Below, one piece after another: positions 54,806 to 63,167 of a stretch of DNA of 64,000 nt. This DNA comes from Streptomyces sp. Edi2 (lineage in GTDB: Bacteria > Actinomycetota > Actinomycetes > Streptomycetales > Streptomycetaceae): NCBI RefSeq assembly GCF_040253635.1, contig NZ_JBEJGX010000003.1:3596001-3660000 (forward strand), given 5' to 3'. The notes beneath the pieces are model-generated. The model made no database searches and was not told the DNA's origin. It saw only the letters and a program-made list of their open reading frames with translations. Both the position numbers and the translations under genes were made by a program. Position 1 is the stretch's first letter. Every line of letters starts with the position of its first letter.

Positions 54806-56860
54806 TCACCCGGGCCACAACCGGAGCCCGGCCGCATGGTCGGACAGGCGCCGCAGGGCGAGGTCCCGGTAGGCCGGCGGCTCCTCGGTCGCGACGAGCT
54901 TCCCGGCGTAGATGCGCACCAGCTCGGTCCGCGCGAAGTGGCCCCCGGCCTGCTCTTCGAGGAGGTGCGCCTCACACAGCTCGGCGAGCTGACGCCGGGT
55001 GCGCTGCAGGTCGTGTCCGGCCAGCGCGGCGGCCGCATGGACCTCCACGTCCGGGCCGGGGACGAGCCCGAGGAGCCGGAACAGCCGGGCCGCACCGCTC
55101 GACAGTGCGCGGTAGCTGAGCGACAGACCCGCCTCCATGGACAGGTCCGGATCGGCCGCGGACAGCTCGCACAGCCGGTGCCGCTCGTCGGCCAGCTTCT
55201 TCGTCCAGTCCGCCAGCGACCAGCCGACGTGTGCCATCAGCCGGGCGGCGGCGATCCGCAGCGCCAGCGGCAGCCGGTCGCACCGCTCGACGAGTTCCCT
55301 CGCGGCGGCTTCCTCCGCCGCGATGCGCTGCCGCCCCAGCGCGGTGCCCAGTAGCTCCAGGGCGTCGTCCGCGGGCAGGGGGCCCACCGTGACCAGCGCC
55401 GCACCGTCACGGATCATCAGCCCGCTCAGCCGCCTCCGGCTGGTCACCACGGCCAGTGCGCCCGGCGTCGCGGGCAGGAGGGGACGCACCTGCTCGGCCG
55501 TCCCGGCGTTGTCCAGCACCACGAGCATCCGCCGCCCGGCGAGCAGCGAACGGTAGAGCGCCGAGCGCTCCGTCTCGGAGTCGGGGATCTGCGCGTCCGG
55601 CACCCCCAGCGCCTGCAGGAACCTCCCCAGCACGGTGCCCGGCCGCATCGGGGGACGCTCGAAGCCCCGGAGGTCGATGAAGAGCTGGCCGTCGGGGAAC
55701 TCGGCCTTGAGCCGGTGCGCCCAGTGCACCGCCAGGGTGGTCTTGCCGGCCCCGCCCGCGCCGGCGAGCACCACACAGCCCGGGCCAGGAACCCGGTCCA
55801 GGTGCTCGTCCAGCGCGGCGCCCTCCCTCGTACGGCCGCAGAAGTCGGCGATGACGGGCGGGAGTTGGGCAATGAGAGGTGGCGTCACGGAAGGGTTTTG
55901 CGCGGCGTAAAGCGGTGCGGCGGAAGGGTGTTGCGCGGCGTAAGTCGGCGCGGCGGACGGACGTTGCGCGGCGTAGGGCGGCGCGGCGGACGGACGTCGC
56001 CCGACGGAAGGCGGCGGGCGGTCCGCGTCGTACGGCACGGCGGAACGGGGAGCGGCCGGGGGACGATCGATGAGGTGCGGCACGGCGGAACGGGAGCCGG
56101 CAACGGGCCGGTCGGCGAAGTGCGCCACGGCTGCCGGCTTCCCGTCGAGCACCGCCAGGTACGTCTCATTGAGGGCCGGGCCGGGATCGATGCCGAGCTG
56201 GTTCTTCAGGTGCCGTCTGGTCCGGTGGTAGTGGCCGAGGGCCTCGGCCTGTCTGCCGCTCGCCTGCAGCGCACGCATCAGCAGAGCGGTCAGCTCCTCG
56301 TGCAGCGGATGCTCCGCGAGGTAGGCGGTCAACTCCGTGACCAGCTCCCCGTACCGGCCGAGCAGCAGCAGCCTGCCGCCGAGTTCCTGCAGCGCCGCCA
56401 CCCTCGCCTGGGCCAGGCCCACACCCAGCGTCCGTCTGACCCGGTCGCCGGGCACATCCGCCAGCGCCTCACCACGCCACAGACCGAGCGCCTGGCGCAG
56501 CTGCGCGACGGCCGTCCACGGCTCGGCCTCACGGGCATCGGACACCAGCTCCCGGAACCGGTTGACATCCACCGCCCACGGGTCGGCGATCAGCACATAC
56601 CCCTGGCCCCGGGTGGCGATTTCGGCCTGGCCGGCCAGCAACTGCCGCAAGCGGTGCACATGGTTGTGGACCACGCCTCTCGCTCTGGTCGGCGGGTCCG
56701 CATCCCACGCCAGGTCGATGAGCCTCCCCACCGGGATCACGCGATTGACCTCGCTGATCAGAATCGCGGCCACGGTGCGCAATCGGCCCGCTCCCAGGCT
56801 CAGCAGTCGCCCGTTGTTCACTTCGATTTCAACCGGCCCCAGTAGCCGCAACTCAACCAT
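54806..56860 (-). CDS. SARP-family regulator with NB-ARC ATPase domain (AfsR-like)
   Basis: A 684-residue activator. Residues 1-95 form an OmpR-type DNA-binding domain (MVELRLLGPVEIEV). The BTAD helices run to about 245. A repetitive linker (SAAPPYAAQRPSAAPTYAAQ) joins an NB-ARC ATPase with Walker A LAGAGGAGKTTLAVHWAHRL and RRMLVVLDNAG, then a winged helix to the end. It lacks the TPR repeats of AfsR. SARPs switch on secondary metabolism. The ATG at 56860 has GAGGG 4 nt upstream. Heptamer repeats lie in the divergent region. Confidence 0.92.
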   Translation of the reverse strand: MVELRLLGPVEIEVNNGRLLSLGAGRLRTVAAILISEVNRVIPVGRLIDLAWDADPPTRARGVVHNHVHRLRQLLAGQAEIATRGQGYVLIADPWAVDVNRFRELVSDAREAEPWTAVAQLRQALGLWRGEALADVPGDRVRRTLGVGLAQARVAALQELGGRLLLLGRYGELVTELTAYLAEHPLHEELTALLMRALQASGRQAEALGHYHRTRRHLKNQLGIDPGPALNETYLAVLDGKPAAVAHFADRPVAGSRSAVPHLIDRPPAAPRSAVPYDADRPPPSVGRRPSAAPPYAAQRPSAAPTYAAQHPSAAPLYAAQNPSVTPPLIAQLPPVIADFCGRTREGAALDEHLDRVPGPGCVVLAGAGGAGKTTLAVHWAHRLKAEFPDGQLFIDLRGFERPPMRPGTVLGRFLQALGVPDAQIPDSETERSALYRSLLAGRRMLVVLDNAGTAEQVRPLLPATPGALAVVTSRRRLSGLMIRDGAALVTVGPLPADDALELLGTALGRQRIAAEEAAARELVERCDRLPLALRIAAARLMAHVGWSLADWTKKLADERHRLCELSAADPDLSMEAGLSLSYRALSSGAARLFRLLGLVPGPDVEVHAAAALAGHDLQRTRRQLAELCEAHLLEEQAGGHFARTELVRIYAGKLVATEEPPAYRDLALRRLSDHAAGLRLWPG

Positions 56861-57190
56861 TGTGCCCTCGAGTTCGTCCCGCCGATGCGCGCACAGCAAA
56901 CCGCCCTTTTGCCAGCAAAGACCACCGGCGGGAAGGCGGGGTTCCGTTTCCCTCACCGCTTTCACTATGTGGACGGAGAAAGCGGACTGACGGAAAGTCA
57001 GTGAAGTGTGCGGACCATCTGCGAAGTGCGTGATCACAATGTGAGCGGTTCATGAGCGGGGCCGCGAAACATCCTTCCTGTGCCGGTCGCAGCGGCAATC
57101 CCCTAGCCGCTGCCCTGGCCGGCTCTCCGGTCCCCGATACCCGCATCGGGGATCGGAGAGGACTGCCATCCGTACACCTGGAGGAGAACC
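56861..57190. promoter_or_regulatory. divergent region between the SARP and secreted-protein genes
   Basis: 330 nt without a gene. Noted signals are the dyad ACTGAC-GGAAA-GTCAGT (56986-57002) and the direct heptamers TGAGCGG (57042 and 57053). The ribosome site GGAGGAG precedes the ATG at 57191. Confidence 0.55.
57042..57059 (+). promoter_or_regulatory. SARP-type direct repeats
   Basis: TGAGCGG occurs twice with a 4-nt spacer, an 11-bp period, which is the layout SARP proteins bind. A weaker copy, TGATCAC, lies one period upstream (57031). Confidence 0.45.
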
Positions 57191-57703
57191 ATGGTTACCA
57201 AGAACGTTGTGAAGAAGGGCCTTGCGGCGGCGGCGCTGTGCGCAGCACTGAGCGGCACGGCCGTCGCCTTCCCGGCGACGGCATCGGCCGCCCCGGCCGC
57301 TCCCGCCGCCGCGGCGGGCGAGTCGCCGGTCAGCGTCGGCGCCAACGCGAACCTGAACTTCAACGTCGACGTCCTCGGCATCGCCAACAAGATCGAAGCC
57401 TCGATCAAGACCGCCCAGAACCGCGAAGGCTTCGTCAAGAACCTGATGGAGTCCGCGTTCTACGAGAGCGGCCAGCACTACAACGTCATGGTCCACAACC
57501 TCAGCCAGCCGTACGACGACAAGCTGAACGGCGTGAAGCAGTACGGCTCGGCCACCTACGACGGCGTCGTCTACGGCATCTGGATCTTCGAGGACGGCGA
57601 GTTCACGAACCAGGGCGACGGCGGTTACATCAACTGGGCCTTCCGCGGCGTCTGGGAGCGCCCCGACAACGGCGGCTACGTGAAGTTCTCCCGCATTTCC
57701 TGA
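57191..57703 (+). CDS. secreted protein of unknown function
   Basis: A 170-residue protein. A classical signal peptide (KKGLAAAALCAALSGTAVAF) ends near ATASAA. The mature part is about 130 residues with many Tyr, Asn and Gly (ESGQHYNVMVHNLSQPYDD, TNQGDGGYINWAFRGVWERP) and no Cys, which suggests a small beta-rich fold. I do not recognise the family. GGAGGAG stands 5 nt before the ATG. It is divergent from the SARP gene, whose repeats lie in its promoter region. Confidence 0.85.
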   Translation: MVTKNVVKKGLAAAALCAALSGTAVAFPATASAAPAAPAAAAGESPVSVGANANLNFNVDVLGIANKIEASIKTAQNREGFVKNLMESAFYESGQHYNVMVHNLSQPYDDKLNGVKQYGSATYDGVVYGIWIFEDGEFTNQGDGGYINWAFRGVWERPDNGGYVKFSRIS

Positions 57704-57740
57704 GCCCCTGGCCGGACCACCGGCCCGCCTCCGCACCGCA

Positions 57741-57769
57741 AACGGCCCGCCGCACTCCGGTGGGCCGTT
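57741..57769. terminator. terminator of the secreted-protein gene
   Basis: AACGGCCCGCCG and CGGTGGGCCGTT form a 12-bp stem with one G-T pair and a 5-nt loop, 37 nt after the stop. Confidence 0.75.
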
Positions 57770-57921
57770 CCTGCTGCATGAAGGCGTTCCGTTCGCCCGG
57801 CCGGCCCGGTCGGCTGGCATGGCCTGTGGCCCGCAGGGGGATACCTCTGCGGTTGGGTCACCCGTCCCGGCGCTTACCTGTCCAGGGTTTCCGCCGCCGG
57901 GGCGGGAGTCTCGAGCGCGGA

Positions 57922-58089
57922 TCAAGGGTTCCGCCGAGTCGTGCCCACCAGTCCTTGGTGCCGCGCCTGGCTTCGCTGGAGGTTCAGCGCAGTGCATACC
58001 TTGCAGCCCGGGATCGGCACGCCATCCAACAGCCACTCGTCCAGCGGCAGTTCCACAGGTGGTTGGCTGTCCCGCATCGGGCTGGTCAT
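57922..58089 (-). pseudogene. truncated small protein of an XRE module
   Basis: From the ATG at 58089 (GGAGGGG upstream) 55 residues read LPLDEWLLDGVPIPGCKVCTALNLQRSQAR and then diverge. The motif DEWLLDGVPxPGCxVC is typical of small Streptomyces proteins beside XRE genes, which normally continue for 30 or more residues. The early stop suggests a frameshift or decay, in step with the broken XRE gene upstream. Confidence 0.5.
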
Positions 58090-58175
58090 GGCCCCTCCGC
58101 CGTTCGCCTCGCGTGTCCTCTCGATGACGACAACGCCAGGAACCCGCGCGGCCCAACTCACAGCCGATTGCACGC

Positions 58176-58190
58176 GATTGCGGGGCAATC
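58176..58190. promoter_or_regulatory. GATTGC-N3-GCAATC dyad, copy 1
   Basis: A perfect 6-bp dyad overlapping the stop of the XRE gene and 86 nt upstream of the small truncated gene. The same GATTG...CAATC frame occurs at 59460-59474. A half-site GATTGC lies at 58166. Confidence 0.5.
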
Positions 58191-59038
58191 ACCTCAACGA
58201 GGCCATGGCCGATGTGATCAGCCCACGAGCTTTGGCGCCATAGACGGCCATGTCCGCCATAGTGGAGAACGCGGCGGCATACATAGCCACTTCGCTGGGC
58301 TGTGTCACGGTGAGGTAGCCGGACACCAGCTCTACGTTCGCTTGCGCCTTGTCGAAGATGGAGAAGCCCTCGACCGGCATACGAGTCCGGCCGAGCCCGG
58401 TCGGGACCACGCCGATACTCACGTTGGGCAGCGCGCTGGCCGTCAGCAGGTGTTCGAGCTGCTCGATCTGCGTATGCGCGGTGCCCAGCGCATTGGTCAA
58501 GGCCGGCCTCTTCCATCAGGAACGCGAATCGCTTCTGTCCCTCATACAGGACCCTCTGGCGGTCCATCCGGGCAGCGACGGCATCGGCCACGTCATCGAT
58601 CACTACCCGCCTTCGCTGAACTGCGCGCAGCACGTCTTCGGTGTATCCGAAGGTTTGGATCAGCCCGGGAACGAAGTGTGGCGAGTAGCAGCGGAACCAA
58701 CGGGTTCGCTCATACACCGGCAGGACGGACTCTTGCGCCCGTCGCAGGCCGGTGCGCTCCATGCGATGCCACTGCAACCACGTGCTCTCGGCAGTCCGGA
58801 GAGAGACGATGAGGTCCTGCGCCTGGTCCTCCGTGCCGCACGCCCGGCACCAAGCCAGGATGTCGTCAGCGGACGGTGAGGTCTTGGCGGTGGCGATACG
58901 GGACGCCCTGGACGGGTGCCACCCGCATGCCGCAGCCAGCTGTTTGCCTTCCAGGCCGGCATCCCGGCAGATCTCGCGGAGACGATCTGCCAGTGCCTGC
59001 CGGGCTGCCTGGGCACTGGACGATGACGAGACGGGCAT
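58189..59038 (-). pseudogene. frameshifted XRE/DUF5753 regulator
   Basis: The N-terminal half from ATG 59038 holds the helix-turn-helix (LREICRDAGLEGKQLAAACG, RASRIATAKTSPS) and the start of DUF5753 (YSPHFVPGLIQTFGYTEDVL) up to KRFAFLMEEA. The rest of DUF5753 (NALGTAHTQIEQLEHLL to MASLR) is in another frame, ending at 58189. One extra base in GGCCGGCC (58501-58508) explains the shift: removing a G restores EAALTNALGTAHTQ. It may be a true mutation or a sequencing error. Confidence 0.85.
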
Positions 59039-59041
59039 GGG

Positions 59042-59425
59042 TCAGAGGGGCTTGTACTCCTCGTGCGGGATGGCCCGCTCCCACACGGCCTCGAAGGCCG
59101 AACTCACCAACTTCACAACGGCGGGTTCAGTTCGCCACTCCCGGTCGACCACTTCGCCGACACCTGAGAAATAGGTGAAGAGCACGGCCGACCTGTCGAA
59201 CATCCACAAGTCAGTGCCGGGTAGCGGAATGTCCGCGCTCTTGCGTCGGGGCAGCCACCGGATCAGCTCTCCCGCTGCCACGTTGGGGAACGTCACGTCG
59301 TACTCGTACTTGTCCGTTGCCTTGTACGACTGGATCAGCAGATCTCCGCTGTCCTCGTCCAGCCAGATCGTTGGCGAATCGATGTCCGGCGTGTTCGGAA
59401 TGATCCCGAGGAATCGCAGCCTCAT
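59042..59425 (-). CDS. DUF6879-type protein upstream of the XRE gene
   Basis: A 127-residue acidic protein. The C-terminal pattern LWMFDRSAVLFTYFSGVGEV, then FEAVWERAIPHEEYKP, is that of DUF6879, a frequent partner of XRE/DUF5753 regulators. The ATG at 59425 has GGAGAGG upstream. It ends 3 nt before the XRE ATG. A GATTG...CAATC dyad lies 34 nt upstream, so the regulator probably controls this operon. Confidence 0.8.
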   Translation of the reverse strand: MRLRFLGIIPNTPDIDSPTIWLDEDSGDLLIQSYKATDKYEYDVTFPNVAAGELIRWLPRRKSADIPLPGTDLWMFDRSAVLFTYFSGVGEVVDREWRTEPAVVKLVSSAFEAVWERAIPHEEYKPL

Positions 59426-59459
59426 GCCTGACCTCTCCCTGGGTCGACACATTTGCGCC

Positions 59460-59474
59460 CGATTGCACGACAAT
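59460..59474. promoter_or_regulatory. GATTG-N5-CAATC dyad, copy 2
   Basis: A 5-bp dyad 34 nt before the DUF6879 start, with the same outer bases as the copy at 58176. It is a plausible operator for the XRE regulator of this cluster. Confidence 0.5.
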
Positions 59475-59604
59475 CACCCCTCCGGGGAGGGCCGTCAAGG
59501 GCGCATAGAAGCGCACAGGCAAAGCAGCCGGAATAGCCGAAGCAGCCATGCGGCCCCGTCCGGCGATGGCGGGCATGACAGCCGGGCGGGGCTTCGTGCT
59601 GCCC

Positions 59605-60408
59605 CTACAGGTCGAAGACGACCGTCACCGGCGCATGATCCGACCACCGCTGGTCATGGCCGGCCGCGCGCTCCACGTACGCCTTGACCGCGCGTCGCGC
59701 CAGGCCGGGCGTGGCCATGGCGTAGTCGATGCGCCATCCCGCGTCGTTGTCGAAGGCGCGGCCCCTGTAGGACCACCAGGAGTACGGGCCCGCGGTGTCC
59801 GGGTGGAGGCCGCGGACGACGTCCACATAGCCGCCGCGGGTCTCGTCGAGGACATCGGTCAGCCAGGCGCGCTCCTCCGGGAGGAAGCCGGCCTTCTTCC
59901 GGTTGGCCTTCCAGTTCTTCAGGTCGGCCTCCTGGTGGGCGATGTTCCAGTCGCCGCACACCACGACCTCACGGCCGTCCGCCGCGGCCCGCTTGCGCAG
60001 GTCTGTGAGGTAGGGCAGGAACTCCGCCAGGAAGCGCTCCTTCTCATCCTGCCGCTCGGTGCCGACCTCGCCGGAGGGCAGGTAGAGGCTGGCGACGGTC
60101 ACACCGGGCAGGTCCGCCTCGACGTACCGCCCGCTGTCGTCGAATTCCGCCGACCCGAAACCCACCCGGACCCGCTCCGGCTCCCGCCGCGTGTAGAGCG
60201 AGACCCCGGCCCGGCCCTTGGCCGCCGCGGGGGCGTGCACGGTGTGCCACCCCGCGGGCTCCCGCACCTCCTCCGGGAGCTGAGCGGTCTCGGCCCGCAC
60301 CTCCTGCAGGCAGAGCACATCGGCCGCGGTCCCCGCCAGCCACGGGACGAAGCCCTTCTTGGCCGCGGCGCGCAGCCCGTTCACATTCACGGTGGTCACG
60401 GTGAGCAC
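59605..60408 (-). CDS. xthA: exodeoxyribonuclease III
   Basis: A 267-residue AP endonuclease/3'-5' exonuclease of DNA repair. NVNGLRAAAKKG, the metal-binding Glu in LCLQEVRAE, YLPSGEVG, the catalytic Asp in VCGDWNIAHQ, and WRIDYAMAT and SDHAPV are all present. The GTG at 60408 has AAGGAG 6 nt upstream; an ATG six bases earlier is out of frame. It is transcribed alone. Confidence 0.94.
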   Translation of the reverse strand: MLTVTTVNVNGLRAAAKKGFVPWLAGTAADVLCLQEVRAETAQLPEEVREPAGWHTVHAPAAAKGRAGVSLYTRREPERVRVGFGSAEFDDSGRYVEADLPGVTVASLYLPSGEVGTERQDEKERFLAEFLPYLTDLRKRAAADGREVVVCGDWNIAHQEADLKNWKANRKKAGFLPEERAWLTDVLDETRGGYVDVVRGLHPDTAGPYSWWSYRGRAFDNDAGWRIDYAMATPGLARRAVKAYVERAAGHDQRWSDHAPVTVVFDL

Positions 60409-60529
60409 AACATGCTCCTTGGTTTCGCAGGCGGGAGGAGGCTGCCCCACACACTGACGGTGGTCGCGGTGAGCATCCCGGCACGATACCCACCCCCGGA
60501 CCTCATCGCGCCGGGCGCCCGTTCACCCG

Positions 60530-60535
60530 TACGAT
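60530..60535 (+). promoter_or_regulatory. -10-like box for a leaderless transcript
   Basis: TACGAT ends 7 nt before the ATG at 60543, and no ribosome site lies between. Confidence 0.5.
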
Positions 60536-60542
60536 TTCTGGA

Positions 60543-61031
60543 ATGGAGATACGCCCCGTCCGCTATGACCACCCCGACGCGGTCACCCTCGATGCGCTGG
60601 TGCAGCAGGAGTACGCCCGGCGCTACGGCGACGACGGCGACGTCACCCCGCTCGCCCCGGAGATGTTCACCCCGCCGCGCGGCACGTATCTGATCGCGTA
60701 CGACGGCACCCGCCCGCTGGCCACCGGCGGATGGCGGCTGCAGGAGGACGCGGCGGAGGGGTACGAGATCGGCGACGCCGAGATCAAGCGGATGTTCGTG
60801 CTCCAGGAGGCGCGCGGGCGGGGGCTGGCCCGGCGGATCCTGGCCGCCCTAGAAGCGGACGCGCGGGCTGCGGGGCGCTCCCGGATGGTGCTGGAGACCG
60901 GTACCAAGCAGCCCGAGGCACTGGAGCTGTACGCCTCCAGCGGCTATGTGACGGCCGAGAAGAAGTTCGGGCTGTACCGGACCTACGAGGACAGCCGGTG
61001 CATGACGAAATCGCTGGTGGAGCGCGTCTGA
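60543..61031 (+). CDS. GNAT-family N-acetyltransferase
   Basis: A 162-residue acetyltransferase. AEIKRMFVLQEARGRGLARR is motif A with the acetyl-CoA loop (ARGRGLAR). ALELYASSGYVTAEKKFG is the C-terminal motif B. The acceptor is unknown. The start follows a TACGAT box, and an 8-bp hairpin ends the unit. Confidence 0.9.
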   Translation: MEIRPVRYDHPDAVTLDALVQQEYARRYGDDGDVTPLAPEMFTPPRGTYLIAYDGTRPLATGGWRLQEDAAEGYEIGDAEIKRMFVLQEARGRGLARRILAALEADARAAGRSRMVLETGTKQPEALELYASSGYVTAEKKFGLYRTYEDSRCMTKSLVERV

Positions 61032-61060
61032 GGGACACCGGGCCGACGCATGCCGGCCTC

Positions 61061-61086
61061 CCCGCCCGCGCGTCCGCACGGGCGGG
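61061..61086. terminator. terminator of the GNAT gene
   Basis: CCCGCCCG (61061-61068) and CGGGCGGG (61079-61086) form an 8-bp stem with a 10-nt loop, 29 nt after the stop and just before the next promoter. Confidence 0.55.
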
Positions 61087-61098
61087 TCCTGACTGTTG

Positions 61099-61128
61099 TT
61101 GACAGGCGTCCGGGCCGCTCCTCATACT
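61099..61128 (+). promoter_or_regulatory. vegetative promoter of the ytr-type operon
   Basis: TTGACA (61099-61104) and CATACT (61123-61128) are 18 nt apart, a near-consensus housekeeping promoter. The AT-rich tract behind it (CACTAATCAACTAGCTAAAG) looks like a GntR/YtrA operator. The ribosome site AAGGGGGG follows. Confidence 0.7.
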
Positions 61129-61164
61129 CATTCCACTAATCAACTAGCTAAAGGGGGGATCCAG

Positions 61165-62094
61165 GTGAGCGACCCGAGCCCATGGGCCATCGAGGCCGAA
61201 GGACTGGGGAAGAAGTACCGCCGTGGCTGGGCGCTGCGGGACTGCTCCTTCCGGCTTCCCGCCGGCCACATCTGCGCACTGGTCGGACCGAACGGCGCGG
61301 GCAAGAGCACGTTCCTGGGCACCGTGACCCGGCTGATCCAGCCGACCACCGGGACCCTGAAGCTGTTCGGTGTCCCGGTCTCCGACCCTGCCGCCCTGCA
61401 GCGGGTCGCCTTCCTCGCGCAGGACAAGCCGCTCTACCCGCGCTTCACCGTGGCCGAGACCCTGCGCCTGGGCCGTGAGCTGAACCCGCGCTGGGACCAG
61501 GCAGTGGCCGAGCGGATCGTACGGTCCGGGAAGGTGCCGCTCAGCGCCCGGATCGGCACCCTCTCCGGCGGCCAGCGCACCCGCGTCGCCTTCGCCCTCG
61601 CCTTCGGCAAGCGGCCCGAGCTGCTGCTGCTCGACGAGCCGATGTCCGACCTCGATCCGCTGGCCCGGCACGAACTGTCGGGGCTGCTGATGGCCGAGGC
61701 CGCCGAGCACGGCACCACGGTCCTGATGTCGTCCCACATGCTCGCCGAGATGGAGGTCATGTGTGACTACCTCCTGGTGCTCGCCGAGGGCCGGCTGCGG
61801 ATGGCCGGCCAGACCGAGGAACTGGTGCCCGCACACCTGCTGGTGACGGGCGTGGCCGGTGACGACGGCGGGGTGCCCGAGGAACTGCGCCGGCAGCACA
61901 CCGTGGTCGAATCCCGGGTCAGCGGGCGGCAGTTCAGCGCCCTCGTCCGGCCGCACGGCCCGCTCTCCGACAGCTGGGATTCGCTGGCACCGAGCCTGGA
62001 GGAGGTCCTGCTGGCCTACCTGCGCTCGCCCGACGCGCCCACCCTGATCGCGGACGAGGCGCGCACCGGCGGACCGCACGAGGCCGCCGCGTGA
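61165..62094 (+). CDS. ABC transporter ATPase (YtrB-like)
   Basis: A 309-residue ATPase. GPNGAGKSTFLGTV is Walker A, GTLSGGQRTRVAFALAF the signature and LLLLDEPMSDLDPLA Walker B. The GTG at 61165 has AAGGGGGG 6 nt upstream; an open frame further up is not part of the family. It pairs with the permease at 62091 and a YtrA-type GntR repressor. Such operons respond to cell-wall stress in other Gram-positives. Confidence 0.92.
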   Translation: MSDPSPWAIEAEGLGKKYRRGWALRDCSFRLPAGHICALVGPNGAGKSTFLGTVTRLIQPTTGTLKLFGVPVSDPAALQRVAFLAQDKPLYPRFTVAETLRLGRELNPRWDQAVAERIVRSGKVPLSARIGTLSGGQRTRVAFALAFGKRPELLLLDEPMSDLDPLARHELSGLLMAEAAEHGTTVLMSSHMLAEMEVMCDYLLVLAEGRLRMAGQTEELVPAHLLVTGVAGDDGGVPEELRRQHTVVESRVSGRQFSALVRPHGPLSDSWDSLAPSLEEVLLAYLRSPDAPTLIADEARTGGPHEAAA

Positions 62095-63167
62095 GCCGGA
62101 CCGGCACCGCCGTCACACCGGGCGGGACGGACGCGGGCGCGGACACGGGCGCGGATACGGGCACTGACACCGACACCGACACGGACACGGACACGGACCG
62201 CGGCCTCGCCCCCGCGGCCGCGAACCGCCGCGAACTGCTGCACGGCCTGCCCTGGCTGGTCTGGCGCCGGCACCGCGCGCTGCTGCGTACCGGACTGCTG
62301 ATCACCGTCGCGGGCTGTGCGGCCTTCGCCTACCAGCGCATCGGCCTGATGGACTTCCTGCACGCCAAGGGCGCCTCGGCGGCCGCCGGGAGCCAGGTGT
62401 CCACGGCCTTCCAGAACACCTTCGGCACGACCTTCAGCCGCGACATCCAGGTGCTGCAGCTCCTGCCCGTCCTCGCCGGCATGTTCCTCGGCGCACCGCT
62501 GATCGCGGGCGAGCAGGAGCACGGCACCCTCAAGCTGGTCACCACCCAGTCCGCGAGCCGCGGCCGCTGGATCGCCGCCACGCTCGGCCTGCCGCTGGCC
62601 CTCATCGTACTGTGCACCACCCTGCTGTCGGCCGCCTTCACCTGGCTGTGGTCCCCGGCCCACGCGCTGGTCTCCGACGGCGACTGGCTGGAGAGCGGCG
62701 CCTTCGACACCACCGGACCGGTGCCGGTGGCCACGGCCCTGTTCCTGACCTCCTGCGGTATCGCCCTCGGCGTGCTGATCAAGCGGGTGACGGCGGCGAT
62801 GGCGGCCACCGCCGTCCTCGCCGTGGCCGCCGGCGTGATCTGGGACGAGAAGGTGCGCCCGCTCCTCGGCACGCTGCGCAGCGTCAGCTACCCGTTCAAC
62901 GGCGACGGCCCGTCGCTGCCTGCCGCCTCCGTACGGATCGACGACTGGGTGTCCACCGCGGACGGCAAGCTCTACGGCTTCGGCACCTGCACCACCGGCG
63001 ACACCGGGGCCTGCCGGGCCAAGCTGGGCATCGTCAACCGGGTGACCCAGTACTTCGACTACGGACAGATGGCGGGGATGCAGTGGCTGGGCGCGGGGAT
63101 TCTGCTGGCGCTGGCAGCCGTGATCCTCGCGCTCGTCGTATGGCGGGCACACCGGCGGCCGCTCTGA
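62091..63167 (+). CDS. ABC transporter permease (ABC-2 type)
   Basis: A 358-residue membrane protein with six to seven helices. The cytoplasmic N-terminus is a Thr/Asp repeat (TDTDTDTDTDTD) encoded by hexamer repeats. The helical core includes LLITVAGCAAFAYQRIGL and GAPLIAGEQEHGTLKLVTTQ, the ABC-2 coupling motif. A large outside loop has two Cys (FGTCTTGDTGACRAK). The GTG overlaps the ATPase stop (GTGA). The substrate is unknown. Confidence 0.88.
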   Translation: MSRTGTAVTPGGTDAGADTGADTGTDTDTDTDTDTDRGLAPAAANRRELLHGLPWLVWRRHRALLRTGLLITVAGCAAFAYQRIGLMDFLHAKGASAAAGSQVSTAFQNTFGTTFSRDIQVLQLLPVLAGMFLGAPLIAGEQEHGTLKLVTTQSASRGRWIAATLGLPLALIVLCTTLLSAAFTWLWSPAHALVSDGDWLESGAFDTTGPVPVATALFLTSCGIALGVLIKRVTAAMAATAVLAVAAGVIWDEKVRPLLGTLRSVSYPFNGDGPSLPAASVRIDDWVSTADGKLYGFGTCTTGDTGACRAKLGIVNRVTQYFDYGQMAGMQWLGAGILLALAAVILALVVWRAHRRPL

